From: Archangium lipolyticum | GTDB taxonomy: Bacteria > Myxococcota > Myxococcia > Myxococcales > Myxococcaceae | Length of the DNA: 64,000 nt | NCBI RefSeq assembly: GCF_024623785.1 | Contig: NZ_JANKBZ010000014.1 | Location: 1 to 64,000 of the forward strand | Direction: 5' to 3' | Shown: piece after piece, positions 40,996 to 50,484 of the stretch | Layout: every line of letters begins with the position of its first letter | How positions within the stretch are numbered: the stretch's first letter is position 1 | Notes under the pieces: model-generated | What the model was told of the DNA's origin: nothing | The model's input: only the letters and a program-made list of their open reading frames with translations | Databases searched by the model: none | Made by a program: the position numbers and the translations under genes

Positions 40996-42536
40996 TCGCG
41001 CGGGTCGAAGCGGAGCACCATACACAGGCACGGGAACAGGGCGGCAGGTTGTCCCTCCTCCTGGTGGAGGACAGCGCCCTGGATGCCGAGCTCATCGCCG
41101 CGCGGCTCGAGGAGGGCGGTCTGCTCTTCGAACTGCTCCGCGTGGACAGCGCCGAGAGCTTCAACGCGGCCCTGGCCGAGCACCGCTTCGACCTCATCCT
41201 CTCCGACTACAAAATCCCCGGCTTCGACGGGCTGAGCGCCCTGGATACCTGCCATCGCACGTGCCCGGAGGTGCCCTTCCTCTTCGTCTCGGGCGCCCTG
41301 GGCGAGGAGCGGGCCATCGAGCTGCTCAAGCGCGGCGCCACCGACTACGTCCTCAAGGACCGGCTGGATCGGCTGGTGCCGAGTATCGAGCGGGCCCTGC
41401 GCGAGGCACGCGAGCGGATGGACCGCCAGCGGGCCGAGGCACGGCTGCAGGAGCGCGAGCACACCCTCTCCACCCTCATGGCCAACCTGCCGGGCATGGC
41501 TTTCCGGCGCAAGGTGAAGGACAGGCCGTGGCACCTCGATTTCGCCAGTCAGGGATGCCTGGATCTCACGGGCTGGCCTCCCGAGTCCTTCGCCACTGGC
41601 GGAGAGATCAGCTGGGACCGCATCATCCATCCGGAGGACCTGGAGCGGATGGAGCGCGAGGTGAGAGCCGCCCTCGCCGAGCGCCGCCAGCTCTCGATCT
41701 CCTACCGCATCCGCACCCGCGGGGGTGAGGAGCGCTGGCTGTGGAGCCGCTCCCTGCCCCGGTTCGCTCCGGATGGCTCCCCGGAGTGCTTCGAGGGCTT
41801 CGTCACCGACATCACCCAGCAGAAGCAGGCCGAGGAAGAGGTGAAGCGGCGCATCGAGTTCGAGCAGCAGCTCATCGGCATCGTCTCGCACGACCTGCGC
41901 AACCCCCTCACCGCCATCATCTTCGGCGCCTCCGTGCTGCTCAAGCGCGAGGGCCTGGACGAGAAGGTCACCAGCTCGGCGCGACGCATCCTCGCGAGCG
42001 CCGAACGCGCGGGCCGCATGATCCGCGATCTGCTCGACTTCACCCAGGCGCGGCTGGGCGGCATCCCCGTGGCCCGCGCCCCGCTCTGCCTCCACGCCCA
42101 GGCGAGCCAGGTGATCGATGAGCTCGGACACACCCACCCCGAGCGCGGGCTGGAGCTCACCCGGGAGGGCGACACACATGGGGAGTGGGATCCGGATCGC
42201 ATCGCGCAGGTCATCTCCAACCTGGTGGGCAACGCCCTCAAGTACTCGCCCCCGGACAGCGTGGTGAGGGTGCGCACCCGGGGCGAGCGCAACGTGGTGC
42301 TGCTCGAGGTCCACAACCGGGGCGAGCCGATTCCCCCGGCGCTCATTCCCGAGCTGTTCAAACCGCTCAACCGCGGCACGGCCAGGACGGACATGCAGAC
42401 CCGCAGCATCGGGCTGGGGCTCTACATCGTCGACAACATCGTGCGCGCACACGGCGGCTCCGTCCACGTGAGCTCCACGGCCGCGGAGGGAACGATCTTC
42501 ACCGTGCGGCTGCCGCGCAGCCCCTCTTCCGCCTAG
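40992..42536 (+). CDS. REC-PAS sensor histidine kinase
   Basis: A 514-residue cytoplasmic hybrid. The N-terminal receiver (about 18-135) has LLLVEDSALDAEL and acceptor Asp in LILSDYKIPGFDG. A PAS domain follows (about 165-285, WHLDFASQGCLDLTGWPPES...FVTDITQQKQAE), then HisKA with GIVSHDLRNPLTA and HATPase with NLVGNALKYS, IGLGLYIVDNI and GTIFTVRLP. All kinase boxes are intact. No membrane helix is present, so the signal is probably intracellular or passed by phosphotransfer. GTG 40992 overlaps the upstream receiver stop, and ten bases separate the stop from the next kinase gene. Confidence 0.88.
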   Translation: MIARVEAEHHTQAREQGGRLSLLLVEDSALDAELIAARLEEGGLLFELLRVDSAESFNAALAEHRFDLILSDYKIPGFDGLSALDTCHRTCPEVPFLFVSGALGEERAIELLKRGATDYVLKDRLDRLVPSIERALREARERMDRQRAEARLQEREHTLSTLMANLPGMAFRRKVKDRPWHLDFASQGCLDLTGWPPESFATGGEISWDRIIHPEDLERMEREVRAALAERRQLSISYRIRTRGGEERWLWSRSLPRFAPDGSPECFEGFVTDITQQKQAEEEVKRRIEFEQQLIGIVSHDLRNPLTAIIFGASVLLKREGLDEKVTSSARRILASAERAGRMIRDLLDFTQARLGGIPVARAPLCLHAQASQVIDELGHTHPERGLELTREGDTHGEWDPDRIAQVISNLVGNALKYSPPDSVVRVRTRGERNVVLLEVHNRGEPIPPALIPELFKPLNRGTARTDMQTRSIGLGLYIVDNIVRAHGGSVHVSSTAAEGTIFTVRLPRSPSSA

Positions 42537-42545
42537 AGGCCCCCC

Positions 42546-44591
42546 ATGCATCCCCTTGATTTCGGAGAGCTCTTCCGGCTCTCCCCCAACCCCTACATGG
42601 TGCTCGACCGGCAGCTGCGCTACGTCACCGCCAACGACGCCTACCTGCGCTCCACCGCGAGCCGGCTCGAGGACATCCAGGGCCGCTTCCTCTTCGACCT
42701 CTTTCCCCACGACCCGAAGGACCCCAACAACGCCAGCGTGCAGTTGCTGCGCACCTCCCTGGAGCGCGTGCTCGCCACGCGGGCACCAGATGTCCTGGCC
42801 CTCATCCCCTACCGCGTCCCCATGCACACCGAGAAGGGCATCGTGGAGGCGGAGCGCTTCTGGAGCGCCACCCACACGCCCCTGCTCGATGCGAACGGGG
42901 AGGTGGCCTACATCCTCCAGCACACGGTGGACGTGACGGAGTTGCAGCAGCTCAAGCAGGCCGCCAACGAGGCGGAGCGGCGCGAGACCTCCGCGTCCGC
43001 CGCCCTGGAGGCGGGAGTGCTGGGCCGGGCCAGGAAGCTCCAGGAGGCCAACCAGCTGCTCGACTCCGAGCGCCGCCACCTCCTGAACCTCTTCGCGCAG
43101 GCCCCCAGCTTCATGTGCTTCCTTCGCGGAAGGGAGCACGTCTTCGAGCTGGCCAACCCCGCCTACGGCCAGCTGGTGGGACAGCGGGAGTTGGTGGGCA
43201 AGCCCGTGCGGCAGGCGCTGCCGGAGGTGGTGGGACAGGGCTTCGTCGAGCTGCTCGATCAAGTCTTCACCACGGGCGAGCCCTTCATCGGCCGTGGCGT
43301 GCGTGTCCTCCTCCAGCGGCACGCGGGGGCTCCGCAGGAGGAGGCGTACGTCGACTTCATCTACCAGCCCATCCAGGGAGCGAACGGCACGGTGGCGGGC
43401 ATCTTCGTCCAGGGGCACGACATCACCGATCAGAAGCGGATGGAGGCCGCCCTCAAGGAGAGCGAAGCGCGCTTCCGCAACATGGCGGACCATGCTCCCG
43501 TCATGCTGTGGGTGACGGATCCCTCGGGCGCCTGCACCTACCTCAACAAGAGCTGGTACGAATTCACGGGACAGACCGAGGAGACGGGGCTGGGCTTCGG
43601 GTGGCTGGCGGCCACCCACCCGGACGACGTGAAGCGGGCCGAGGCCATCTTCCTCGAGGCCAACGCGAAGCAGGCGCCCTTCCAGCTCGAGTACCGGCTG
43701 CGGAGGAAGGACGGGGAGTATCGCTGGGCCATCGACGCGGCCTCGCCCCGCTACAGCCCCTCCGGCGAGTACCTGGGCTACATCGGCAGCGTCATCGACA
43801 TCACGGAGAGCAAGCGCGCGGAGGAGGAGATGCGGCGCTTCAACCAGCAACTGGAGCGGCGGGTGCAGGAGCGCACCGCGGCGCTGCTGGAGGCCAACAA
43901 GGAACTGGAGTCCTTCAGCTACTCCGTCAGCCACGACCTGCGCGCGCCCCTGCGGCACATCATGGGTTTCGCCCAGCTGCTCGAATCGCGCACGAGCGAG
44001 AGCCTGGATGCCACCGCGCGCCGCCATGTGAAGACGATCGCCGAGGCGGCCCGGCAGGGTGGCAAGTTGGTGGATGACCTGCTCGAGTTCAGCCGCATGG
44101 GCCGCGCGGAGCTGAAGAAGGCGCCGGTGAGTCTGGGGGACCTCGTGGCGGAGGTGCGGCGCGAGCTCGCTCCCGAGGCCGAGGGACGCAAGGTGCAGTG
44201 GCGGGTGGGAGCCCTGCCCGAGGTGCAGGCCGACCCGGCGCTGTTGCGCCTGGTGTTCAAGAACCTGCTCTCCAATGCCCTGAAGTACTCGCGGCCCCGA
44301 GAGGAGGCGCTCATCGAGGTGGAGGCCCGCGACGGGGATGGCGAGCTCCAGGTCACCGTGCGCGACAACGGGGTGGGCTTCGAGATGCAGTACGTCGACA
44401 AGCTCTTCGGCGTCTTCCAGCGGCTGCACCGGCCCGAGCAGTTCGAGGGGACGGGAATCGGCCTGGCCAACGTGCGGCGCATCATCGCCCGGCATGGAGG
44501 GCGCACCTGGGCCGAGGGCGCGGTGGGGCAAGGGGCCACCTTCCACTTCACCCTGCCCCGGGCGGAGGTGGCTCGGCCACTCTCCGCCTGA
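42546..44591 (+). CDS. Multi-PAS histidine kinase
   Basis: A 681-residue cytoplasmic kinase with three PAS domains (about 8-140 LFRLSPNPYMVLDRQLRYVT, 175-300 LFAQAPSFMCFLRGREHVF, 305-425 NMADHAPVMLWVTDPSG), each ending in a DVTE/DITD-like PAC strand. A coiled coil follows, then HisKA with SVSHDLRAPLRHIMGF and HATPase with NLLSNALKYSRPRE and GTGIGLANVRRIIARHGG. The C terminus is of the bacteriophytochrome/Cph1 subtype, which matches the Rcp1-like receiver in the same operon. No bilin-binding GAF/PHY module is present, so PAS domains sense something else, such as redox or small ligands. Confidence 0.88.
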   Translation: MHPLDFGELFRLSPNPYMVLDRQLRYVTANDAYLRSTASRLEDIQGRFLFDLFPHDPKDPNNASVQLLRTSLERVLATRAPDVLALIPYRVPMHTEKGIVEAERFWSATHTPLLDANGEVAYILQHTVDVTELQQLKQAANEAERRETSASAALEAGVLGRARKLQEANQLLDSERRHLLNLFAQAPSFMCFLRGREHVFELANPAYGQLVGQRELVGKPVRQALPEVVGQGFVELLDQVFTTGEPFIGRGVRVLLQRHAGAPQEEAYVDFIYQPIQGANGTVAGIFVQGHDITDQKRMEAALKESEARFRNMADHAPVMLWVTDPSGACTYLNKSWYEFTGQTEETGLGFGWLAATHPDDVKRAEAIFLEANAKQAPFQLEYRLRRKDGEYRWAIDAASPRYSPSGEYLGYIGSVIDITESKRAEEEMRRFNQQLERRVQERTAALLEANKELESFSYSVSHDLRAPLRHIMGFAQLLESRTSESLDATARRHVKTIAEAARQGGKLVDDLLEFSRMGRAELKKAPVSLGDLVAEVRRELAPEAEGRKVQWRVGALPEVQADPALLRLVFKNLLSNALKYSRPREEALIEVEARDGDGELQVTVRDNGVGFEMQYVDKLFGVFQRLHRPEQFEGTGIGLANVRRIIARHGGRTWAEGAVGQGATFHFTLPRAEVARPLSA

Positions 44592-44631
44592 CGTTCCCTC
44601 CCGATGCCCCAGGTGCCCCAACGGGAGCCGC

Positions 44632-45807
44632 TCAGTTCGGCGGGCAGAAGATGATGTCGAAGTCCTCGGCGTTGCACGCCGCCATCACCGAGTCATCGCC
44701 GGACCACGAGTAGGACTGCGAGCAGGCCGCGTCGAAGTACCTCGCCACGACACTGTTGGGATTGTCGCGGTCGCGGCTCACGCAGGAGATGACCTTGCCG
44801 GCGGCGTTGCGCAGCTGTCCCTCCGCGGGGCAGTTCGGGAGCAGGTCCATCGGGCAGCTCCGCGTCTGCCCCGAGCAGGTCGTCGTCCCACCCAGCTCAT
44901 AGGGAACGATCTTCAGGGGGAGGTTGTGGGCATCCACGTGGCTGAGGTTGAACCAGTCCCAGCTGGTGTAGGAGTAGAACACCTCGTTGAAGCCGAACTC
45001 CGCGAGCGAGTGGTGCTCGAAGCCCGGATCCTCTCCCTTGCGGAAGCCCCAGTAGCGCTTCGTGGGCATGTACGCGGTGACGGAGCCGATGGTCCGGCAC
45101 GCCTCCTGGCCCGAGCCCAGGAGACCGCCCGTGATGTTGTTGCCGGCGAAGTTGACCTCGAAGCCGCACCGGTTGATGAAGCGCAGGGTGGTCTGCCCAT
45201 CATTGGCGATGGCGCACCCGCGGCCCGTGCCCGGATCGGAGCCGCCGCTCACCTTGTCCAGGGTGTAGAGCTGGTTGGCGCTGCCGGTGTACGGGTACTG
45301 GACGTACTGCGTGCCGTTGTTCGCCGAGCCCCAGTACAGGTCCATCACCATGTCCGTGTGGCGCGCATGGATGCTGAACTGGTTGTTGCCCCGGGCCACG
45401 AACTTGAACTGCTGGTTGTTCGCGCCGACGTACGTCCACTGGTGGAAGTAGGCGTTCTGCGCGGTGCTGTTGTCCTTGATGTCGAGCGCCTTGTTGCTGT
45501 TGACGTTGATGATCTTCCAGTAACCATCCGACGTCGGGGAGATGTGGAACTTCTGAGCGTTGGTGCCGTTACAGTCCCACTGCTGCACCGTGGCTCCGTC
45601 CGCGGTGCTCGCCGAGGCGATGTCGACACACTTGTTGGTCATGACGGAGCGGATGACGTAGTCGCCCTCCGTGATGCTCGACACGATGGCCGTGCTCTGG
45701 AGCTGCCCGCTCACCTCGGCGCTCTCCAGCTCGTTGGCGGTGCAGCCACCCAGCCCCCCCACGACGCCCAACAACGACAGACAACGGTACACACTCATAC
45801 GGAACAT
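44632..45807 (-). CDS. RICIN-lectin/thaumatin-like fusion lipoprotein
   Basis: A 391-residue exported protein with lipobox GGLGGC (Cys 22). Residues about 45-185 form a ricin-type beta-trefoil (CBM13-like) domain with repeated QQW/HQW blocks (VQQWDCNGTNAQKFHI, YFHQWTYVGANNQQFKF). Residues about 190-391 are thaumatin-like: FINRCGFEVNFAGN, then CPMDLLPNCPAEGQLRNAAG, VISCVSRDRDN, CSQSYSWSGDD and IIFCPPN, with many cysteines for disulfides. Thaumatin-like proteins often bind or cut beta-1,3-glucan and are antifungal. With a lectin domain this could target fungal or yeast walls. Start 45807 has GGAGAG. It is divergent from the beta-helix gene. Confidence 0.82.
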   Translation of the reverse strand: MFRMSVYRCLSLLGVVGGLGGCTANELESAEVSGQLQSTAIVSSITEGDYVIRSVMTNKCVDIASASTADGATVQQWDCNGTNAQKFHISPTSDGYWKIINVNSNKALDIKDNSTAQNAYFHQWTYVGANNQQFKFVARGNNQFSIHARHTDMVMDLYWGSANNGTQYVQYPYTGSANQLYTLDKVSGGSDPGTGRGCAIANDGQTTLRFINRCGFEVNFAGNNITGGLLGSGQEACRTIGSVTAYMPTKRYWGFRKGEDPGFEHHSLAEFGFNEVFYSYTSWDWFNLSHVDAHNLPLKIVPYELGGTTTCSGQTRSCPMDLLPNCPAEGQLRNAAGKVISCVSRDRDNPNSVVARYFDAACSQSYSWSGDDSVMAACNAEDFDIIFCPPN

Positions 45808-45937
45808 GGTGCTCTCCTGGGGCATGGCCCCATGAAACGGATTCGGCCTCACTCGGTGCCTTCTAGAGGGCCGACCCCCGTTTTTCGGGTCACTGCCTGA
45901 AGTCCCGAAGAGGAGGTGGTGTCCCCGGTCGCGCGCT

Positions 45938-45980
45938 GGTGACGGCAGTCATCACCCCTGGTGTCTGTTGTCACCAGGGG
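45938..45980. promoter_or_regulatory. Operator-like array of GGTG/CACC half-sites
   Basis: Within the 333-bp divergent region (45808-46140) between the thaumatin and beta-helix genes lie alternating half-sites: GGTGAC at 45938, TCACC at 45952, GGTGTC at 45960 and GTCACC at 45971. The last two belong to a perfect 9-bp dyad CCCCTGGTG-N8-CACCAGGGG (45955-45980). No T tract follows, so a regulator site is more likely than a terminator. The rest of the region holds no gene; GGGTC/GACCC with a short T run at about 45872-45890 is also present. Confidence 0.5.
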
Positions 45981-46140
45981 CCACGGGTCCGCGGACTCAC
46001 GTTGGAGTGGGACGGCATCACCTTCAGGTGGAAATCCCCGGAATCAGCGGAATTCTACATGGCTGTGTTATTGCAGAAATTCCAGAACGTGCTCGAAAGG
46101 GCTGGTCGCGATGAACCCACTCCAACGAAGAGGAAGCACC

Positions 46141-48405
46141 ATGAGCCGAGGTAACCCGGATGAAGCGCTGTTTGTCGTTCGCCGCCGGACACGTGTCCTG
46201 GGGGTTGCCGCATTGACCCTGCTCGCGGCCAGCACGGGTTGCGCTGTCCCCCCGGACACGGAGCAGGACGAGCGCACCGGCCATGAGGAGAAGACGCTCG
46301 CGGCGAACCCGTTGACGGTCACCCTGCGGACCTGGTCGGGCCATTACCTCGTCGCCGATCAGGGCGGTGGTGCGGACCTGATGGCGTACAGCACGCAGGC
46401 CAAGGAGTGGGAGACGTTCACACTCACGGACGTCAACGGCGGCTCGCTCGTCAGCGGAGACGTGGTGACGCTGCAGTCGATCAGCGGCCAGTGGGGCTCG
46501 GCGATCAACGGCGGCGGCAGCAACATCCGGTTCACGGCGACGACGCCACTGGCCTGGGAAGAGTTCAGCATCGTGAAGCTGAGTGGCACCGGCAACATCG
46601 TCAGCGGTGACAGGATCGCGCTGAAGACGACGGTCAGCGGGCAGTTCGTCTCCGCCGTCAACGCCGGCGGCAGCACCGTCGTCGCGTCCGCCCCCTCGGC
46701 GAGGGAGTGGGAGACCCTCACCCTGAGCATCCTGAGCGGCGGTGGTGGCGGGTCCGGCCCGGACTTCGGACCCAACGTCCGCATCTTCGACCCCTCCATG
46801 TCGATGGCGACGATCCAGAGCCAGATCGACACCATCTTCCGGCAGCAGGAGACGAACCAGTTCGGCAGCCAGCGGTACGCGTACTTCTTCAAACCGGGCC
46901 AGTACAACCTCGACGTCCAGGTCGGGTTCTACATGAACGTGTTCGGCCTCGGGCAATCGCCCGATGATGTGACGATCACCGGAGCGGTCCGTACCAAGGC
47001 GGACTGGTTCCAGGGCAATGCCACCCACAACTTCTGGCGCGGCGTCGAGAACCTCTCCATCGTCCCGACGAAGGACTCGAATACGGCGGTGTGGGCCGTC
47101 TCACAGGCGACCACCATGCGCCGCATCCACGTGAAGGGCTCCATCAACCTCTGGGATAACGCCTGGAACAACGCCTGGTCGAGCGGCGGGTTCATCGCGG
47201 ATTCCAAGATCGACAACACCATCAACTCCGGAACCCAGCAGCAGTTCCTCACCCGCAATACCAGCCTGAACAACTGGGTGGGCCAGAACTGGAACATGGT
47301 CTTCGTCGGTGACGAGCAGGCTCCGGTGGGCACCTGGCCGAACCAGGTCTACACGGTCGTCGACACGACGCCGGTCATCCGGGAGAAGCCCTATCTCTTC
47401 ATCGACAGCGCCGGAAACTACGCGGTCAAGGTTCCCTCCCTGAGGATCAACAGCAAGGGGACCACGTGGAGCGCCGGGACGACCGCCGGTGCGGTCCTGT
47501 CCATCGACAAGTTCCACATCGCCCGCTCCGACAGGGACACGGCCAGCACGCTCAACGCCGCGCTCAGCGCGGGCAAGCATCTGATCCTCACCCCCGGTAT
47601 CTATCACCTCGCGAGCCCCCTCCAGGTGTCGAACCCGGGGACCATCGTCCTGGGGCTCGGCCTCGCGACGCTCATCCCGGACTACGGAAGCGCCGCGATG
47701 AACGTCGCCGACGTCGATGGTGTGACCATCGCGGGCGTCCTCTTCGACGCGGGCCCCACCAACTCCCCCGTGCTGCTCACGCTCGGAAACACGACGAGCA
47801 CGGTCAGCCACGCGGGCAACCCCACGGCGCTCTTCGACGTCTCCTGCCGCGTGGGCGGAGCGCAGGCCGGCAACGCGACGAGCTGTGTCACCCTCAACAG
47901 CAATGACGTCTTGATCGACAACCTCTGGCTCTGGCGCGCCGATCACGGCAACGGCGTGGGTTGGGACGTGAACAAGAGCATCAACGGCATCACCGTCAAC
48001 GGCAACAACGTGTCGGCCTATGGCCTCTTCGTCGAGCACTTCGAGGGGTATCAGACCGTCTGGAATGGCAACGGTGGCCGCGTCTACTTCTACCAGTCCG
48101 AGATTCCCTACGACGTTCCGAACCAGAGCCGGTGGACGCACGACGGCGTGAGGGGATACGCGTCGTACAAGGTCGCCAACTCCGTGACGAGCCATGACGC
48201 CCGGGGCCTGGGGATCTACTCCGTGTTCTACAACCCGGTGATCCTGGAGAACGCCATCGAGTCGCCGACCCACTCCGGGGTGAAGTTCCAGCACATGATC
48301 ACCGTGTTCCTCGGCAGCACCGCGGGCGCGGCGATCAACCACATCATCAACGGCACGGGCAACGCGGTCACCCATCAGAACATGGTCTCGAAGTCGTCCT
48401 ACTGA
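46141..48405 (+). CDS. Secreted beta-helix protein with fascin-like domain
   Basis: A 754-residue lipoprotein (lipobox AASTGC, Cys 34). Residues about 55-195 form a beta-trefoil of fascin type, three repeats of the form TLRTWSGHYLVADQGGG / TLQSISGQWGSAINGGG / ALKTTVSGQFVSAVNAGG. From about 205 the protein is a parallel beta-helix with VRIFDPSMSMATIQSQIDTI, FKPGQYNLDVQVGFYMNVFG, VVDTTPVIREKPYLFID and ILTPGIYHLASPLQVSNPG. Relatives are often annotated only as discoidin or cyclase-like proteins; the architecture suggests a polysaccharide lyase or glycoside hydrolase, but no catalytic residues are assigned. GAGGAAG precedes the ATG. Probably acts on an external glycan. Confidence 0.78.
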   Translation: MSRGNPDEALFVVRRRTRVLGVAALTLLAASTGCAVPPDTEQDERTGHEEKTLAANPLTVTLRTWSGHYLVADQGGGADLMAYSTQAKEWETFTLTDVNGGSLVSGDVVTLQSISGQWGSAINGGGSNIRFTATTPLAWEEFSIVKLSGTGNIVSGDRIALKTTVSGQFVSAVNAGGSTVVASAPSAREWETLTLSILSGGGGGSGPDFGPNVRIFDPSMSMATIQSQIDTIFRQQETNQFGSQRYAYFFKPGQYNLDVQVGFYMNVFGLGQSPDDVTITGAVRTKADWFQGNATHNFWRGVENLSIVPTKDSNTAVWAVSQATTMRRIHVKGSINLWDNAWNNAWSSGGFIADSKIDNTINSGTQQQFLTRNTSLNNWVGQNWNMVFVGDEQAPVGTWPNQVYTVVDTTPVIREKPYLFIDSAGNYAVKVPSLRINSKGTTWSAGTTAGAVLSIDKFHIARSDRDTASTLNAALSAGKHLILTPGIYHLASPLQVSNPGTIVLGLGLATLIPDYGSAAMNVADVDGVTIAGVLFDAGPTNSPVLLTLGNTTSTVSHAGNPTALFDVSCRVGGAQAGNATSCVTLNSNDVLIDNLWLWRADHGNGVGWDVNKSINGITVNGNNVSAYGLFVEHFEGYQTVWNGNGGRVYFYQSEIPYDVPNQSRWTHDGVRGYASYKVANSVTSHDARGLGIYSVFYNPVILENAIESPTHSGVKFQHMITVFLGSTAGAAINHIINGTGNAVTHQNMVSKSSY

Positions 48406-48535
48406 GCGCGCTTCCTCCGGATTGGAACAGGGGCTCCACCCACGGTGGGGCCCCTCCGCGCTTCCAGTTTTCCCTGTTCTTCCTGTATGAGTCCGCCTTC
48501 CTCGTTCCGGTGAACTCATCCAGGGAGCAACCCAC

Positions 48536-50461
48536 GTGACCTCACCTCATCGACGCTGGTGGAAACCCCTCTTCGCTCTGGGCCTCATGGCCCTGGGCGC
48601 CTGTGGCCCTGAAGGAGATGGGTCGGAAGCAGACTCCTTGGAGGGCCATGAGGTCACCCTCGTGGCCAATCCGCTCACGCTGGCGGACTACCCCATCAAG
48701 GCGAGCGCGGACCAGCGCTACCTCGTCACCGCCACGGGAGCTCCATTCCAGTACGTCGCCGACACGCCCTGGGCGCTGCCCTCGAAGCTGAGCCAGGCGG
48801 ACGTGATCGCGTACCTCGACGATCGCCAGAAGAAGGGCTTCAACACCATCCAGGTGATGCTGCTCCCACTGCTGAGCCAGTGGACGAAGAACTACTACGG
48901 CGACGTGCCCTTCAACGGCATGAACCCGGCGTCACCGGCCATCACCTCGGTGGCCACGACGGACCCCTCGGATGCGAGCGGCTACGACTACTGGGACCAC
49001 GTCGAGTGGGTGATCGACCAGGCCGGTCAGCGAGGCATCCAGGTGGCGGCGGCGGTGTCCTGGTACGGCTACGGAGGCAGGGACTGGCGCCCGTACATGA
49101 CGACCAGCGCGGCCACGTCCTACGGGACCTTCCTGGGCAAGCGGTTCGGGGGCAAGAACAACCTCTTCTGGATCCTGGGCGGAGACAACGATCCCATCGG
49201 CGATGTCGCCGACGTCCCGGCGGGCATGGACACGAGCGACCGCGTCGAGTCGACCAACGCCATGGCGAACGCCATCCGAGCCAACGAGACGAAGCTCCAC
49301 CTGATGTCGTACCACGCGAAGCGGAGGAGCTCGTCCGCGAAGTTCTTCGTGAGCCAGCCCTGGCACACCGTCCACTTCGCGTACTCGCCCGAGACGACCT
49401 ACAGCTACGTGCTCGCGGACTACAACCGCACGACGGTGCGGCCCGTGGTGATGCCCGAGTCGTATTACGACGCCCGCCCCTCCTCGCCCATCCTCGACCG
49501 CCGGCGCCTGCGCGCGCAGGCCTGGTGGTCGTACCTCAGTGGCGGCGTGGGCTTCGCCTACGGCCATGAGAACATCTGGGACATGGACTCGGACTGGAAG
49601 AACGCCTTGGGGGCTGCATCGGCCACCGACATCAAGAACCTCGCGTCCTTCCTCGCGGGTTACAAGACGCACCTGCTGCGGCCGGACCACCGGACGGGGA
49701 ACACCCAGAAGTTGCTGACGGGCGGATACGGCACCACCTCCACCAACGGGGGCCTCGACTACGGAGTCTCCGCCACGGCGAGCGATGGAAGCTTCGGCCT
49801 GGCGTACTTCCCGACGACGCGCTCCGACATCGTCGTGAACCTCGCCGCGCTGGGGAGCGGCAACGTGACGCTGTCCTGGTGGAACCCGGGCACGGGTGGA
49901 GCGAAGACGCTCATTGGCACGTACACGGCGACGGGGACGCGGGCGCTCGCCTGGCCCTCGGGCTACACGGATGCGCTGCTCATAGTGGAGCGCGCGGGCA
50001 GCACCCCGCCGCCCTCGGGAACGCTCTTTCGAGCCATCAACCTCGGTGGGCCGGCGCTCACCATCGACGGACGGACCTGGGAGGCCAGCAGCGGCGCGGC
50101 CAACCTCACCCTCTCGGGCACGCGCTTCGAGGACCAGACCATTCCGCTGGTGCCCACGACGGACGCCAACCGCGCGCAGATGATCCGCTCGTGCATCTAC
50201 AGCACGACCGCCGCGGTGACGATCGGCGTGGTGCCATCGGACACCTATGACGTCTACCTCTACGTATGGGAGGACAACGCGACGAAGACGTTCGACGTGC
50301 TGGTAGAGGGCAAGCTCGTCCAGGATGACTACGTGAGCGGCGCGCCCGGCCAATGGAAGCGGCTGGGCCCCTGGGTCGTCTCCGTCACGGATGGCACCCT
50401 GAACCTGACCACCTCGGGAGGCACCGCCAACCTCTCGGGCATCGAGGTCTACTACCACTGA
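48536..50461 (+). CDS. Apiosidase-like (DUF4038) glycoside hydrolase, lipoprotein
   Basis: A 641-residue lipoprotein (lipobox LALGAC-like, Cys 23) with a TIM-barrel of the DUF4038/apiosidase-like (GH140) type: QYVADTPWALPSKLSQADV, YLDDRQKKGFNTIQVMLLP, NNLFWILGGDND and RAQAWWSYLSGGVGFAYGH. The domain end (NLASFLAGYKTHLLRP) and a beta-sandwich (DGSFGLAYFPTTRSDI) match the collagen-binding-like domain that follows DUF4038. The C-terminal 150 residues resemble a malectin-like carbohydrate-binding domain (FRAINLGGPALTIDGRTWEA). It shares the post-lipobox segment GHE..L.ANPLT with the upstream beta-helix protein. GTG start with GGGAG upstream. Substrate unknown, likely plant or prey polysaccharide. 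Confidence 0.75.
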   Translation: MTSPHRRWWKPLFALGLMALGACGPEGDGSEADSLEGHEVTLVANPLTLADYPIKASADQRYLVTATGAPFQYVADTPWALPSKLSQADVIAYLDDRQKKGFNTIQVMLLPLLSQWTKNYYGDVPFNGMNPASPAITSVATTDPSDASGYDYWDHVEWVIDQAGQRGIQVAAAVSWYGYGGRDWRPYMTTSAATSYGTFLGKRFGGKNNLFWILGGDNDPIGDVADVPAGMDTSDRVESTNAMANAIRANETKLHLMSYHAKRRSSSAKFFVSQPWHTVHFAYSPETTYSYVLADYNRTTVRPVVMPESYYDARPSSPILDRRRLRAQAWWSYLSGGVGFAYGHENIWDMDSDWKNALGAASATDIKNLASFLAGYKTHLLRPDHRTGNTQKLLTGGYGTTSTNGGLDYGVSATASDGSFGLAYFPTTRSDIVVNLAALGSGNVTLSWWNPGTGGAKTLIGTYTATGTRALAWPSGYTDALLIVERAGSTPPPSGTLFRAINLGGPALTIDGRTWEASSGAANLTLSGTRFEDQTIPLVPTTDANRAQMIRSCIYSTTAAVTIGVVPSDTYDVYLYVWEDNATKTFDVLVEGKLVQDDYVSGAPGQWKRLGPWVVSVTDGTLNLTTSGGTANLSGIEVYYH

Positions 50462-50484
50462 CGCGGTGAGGGGCTGGCAGTGGC

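Noticed and set aside
40875-44621. Very long minus-strand frame (about 1250 codons) opposite the receiver and kinase genes
   Set aside because: It covers three clear plus-strand genes with intact motifs; composition is that of a shadow frame.
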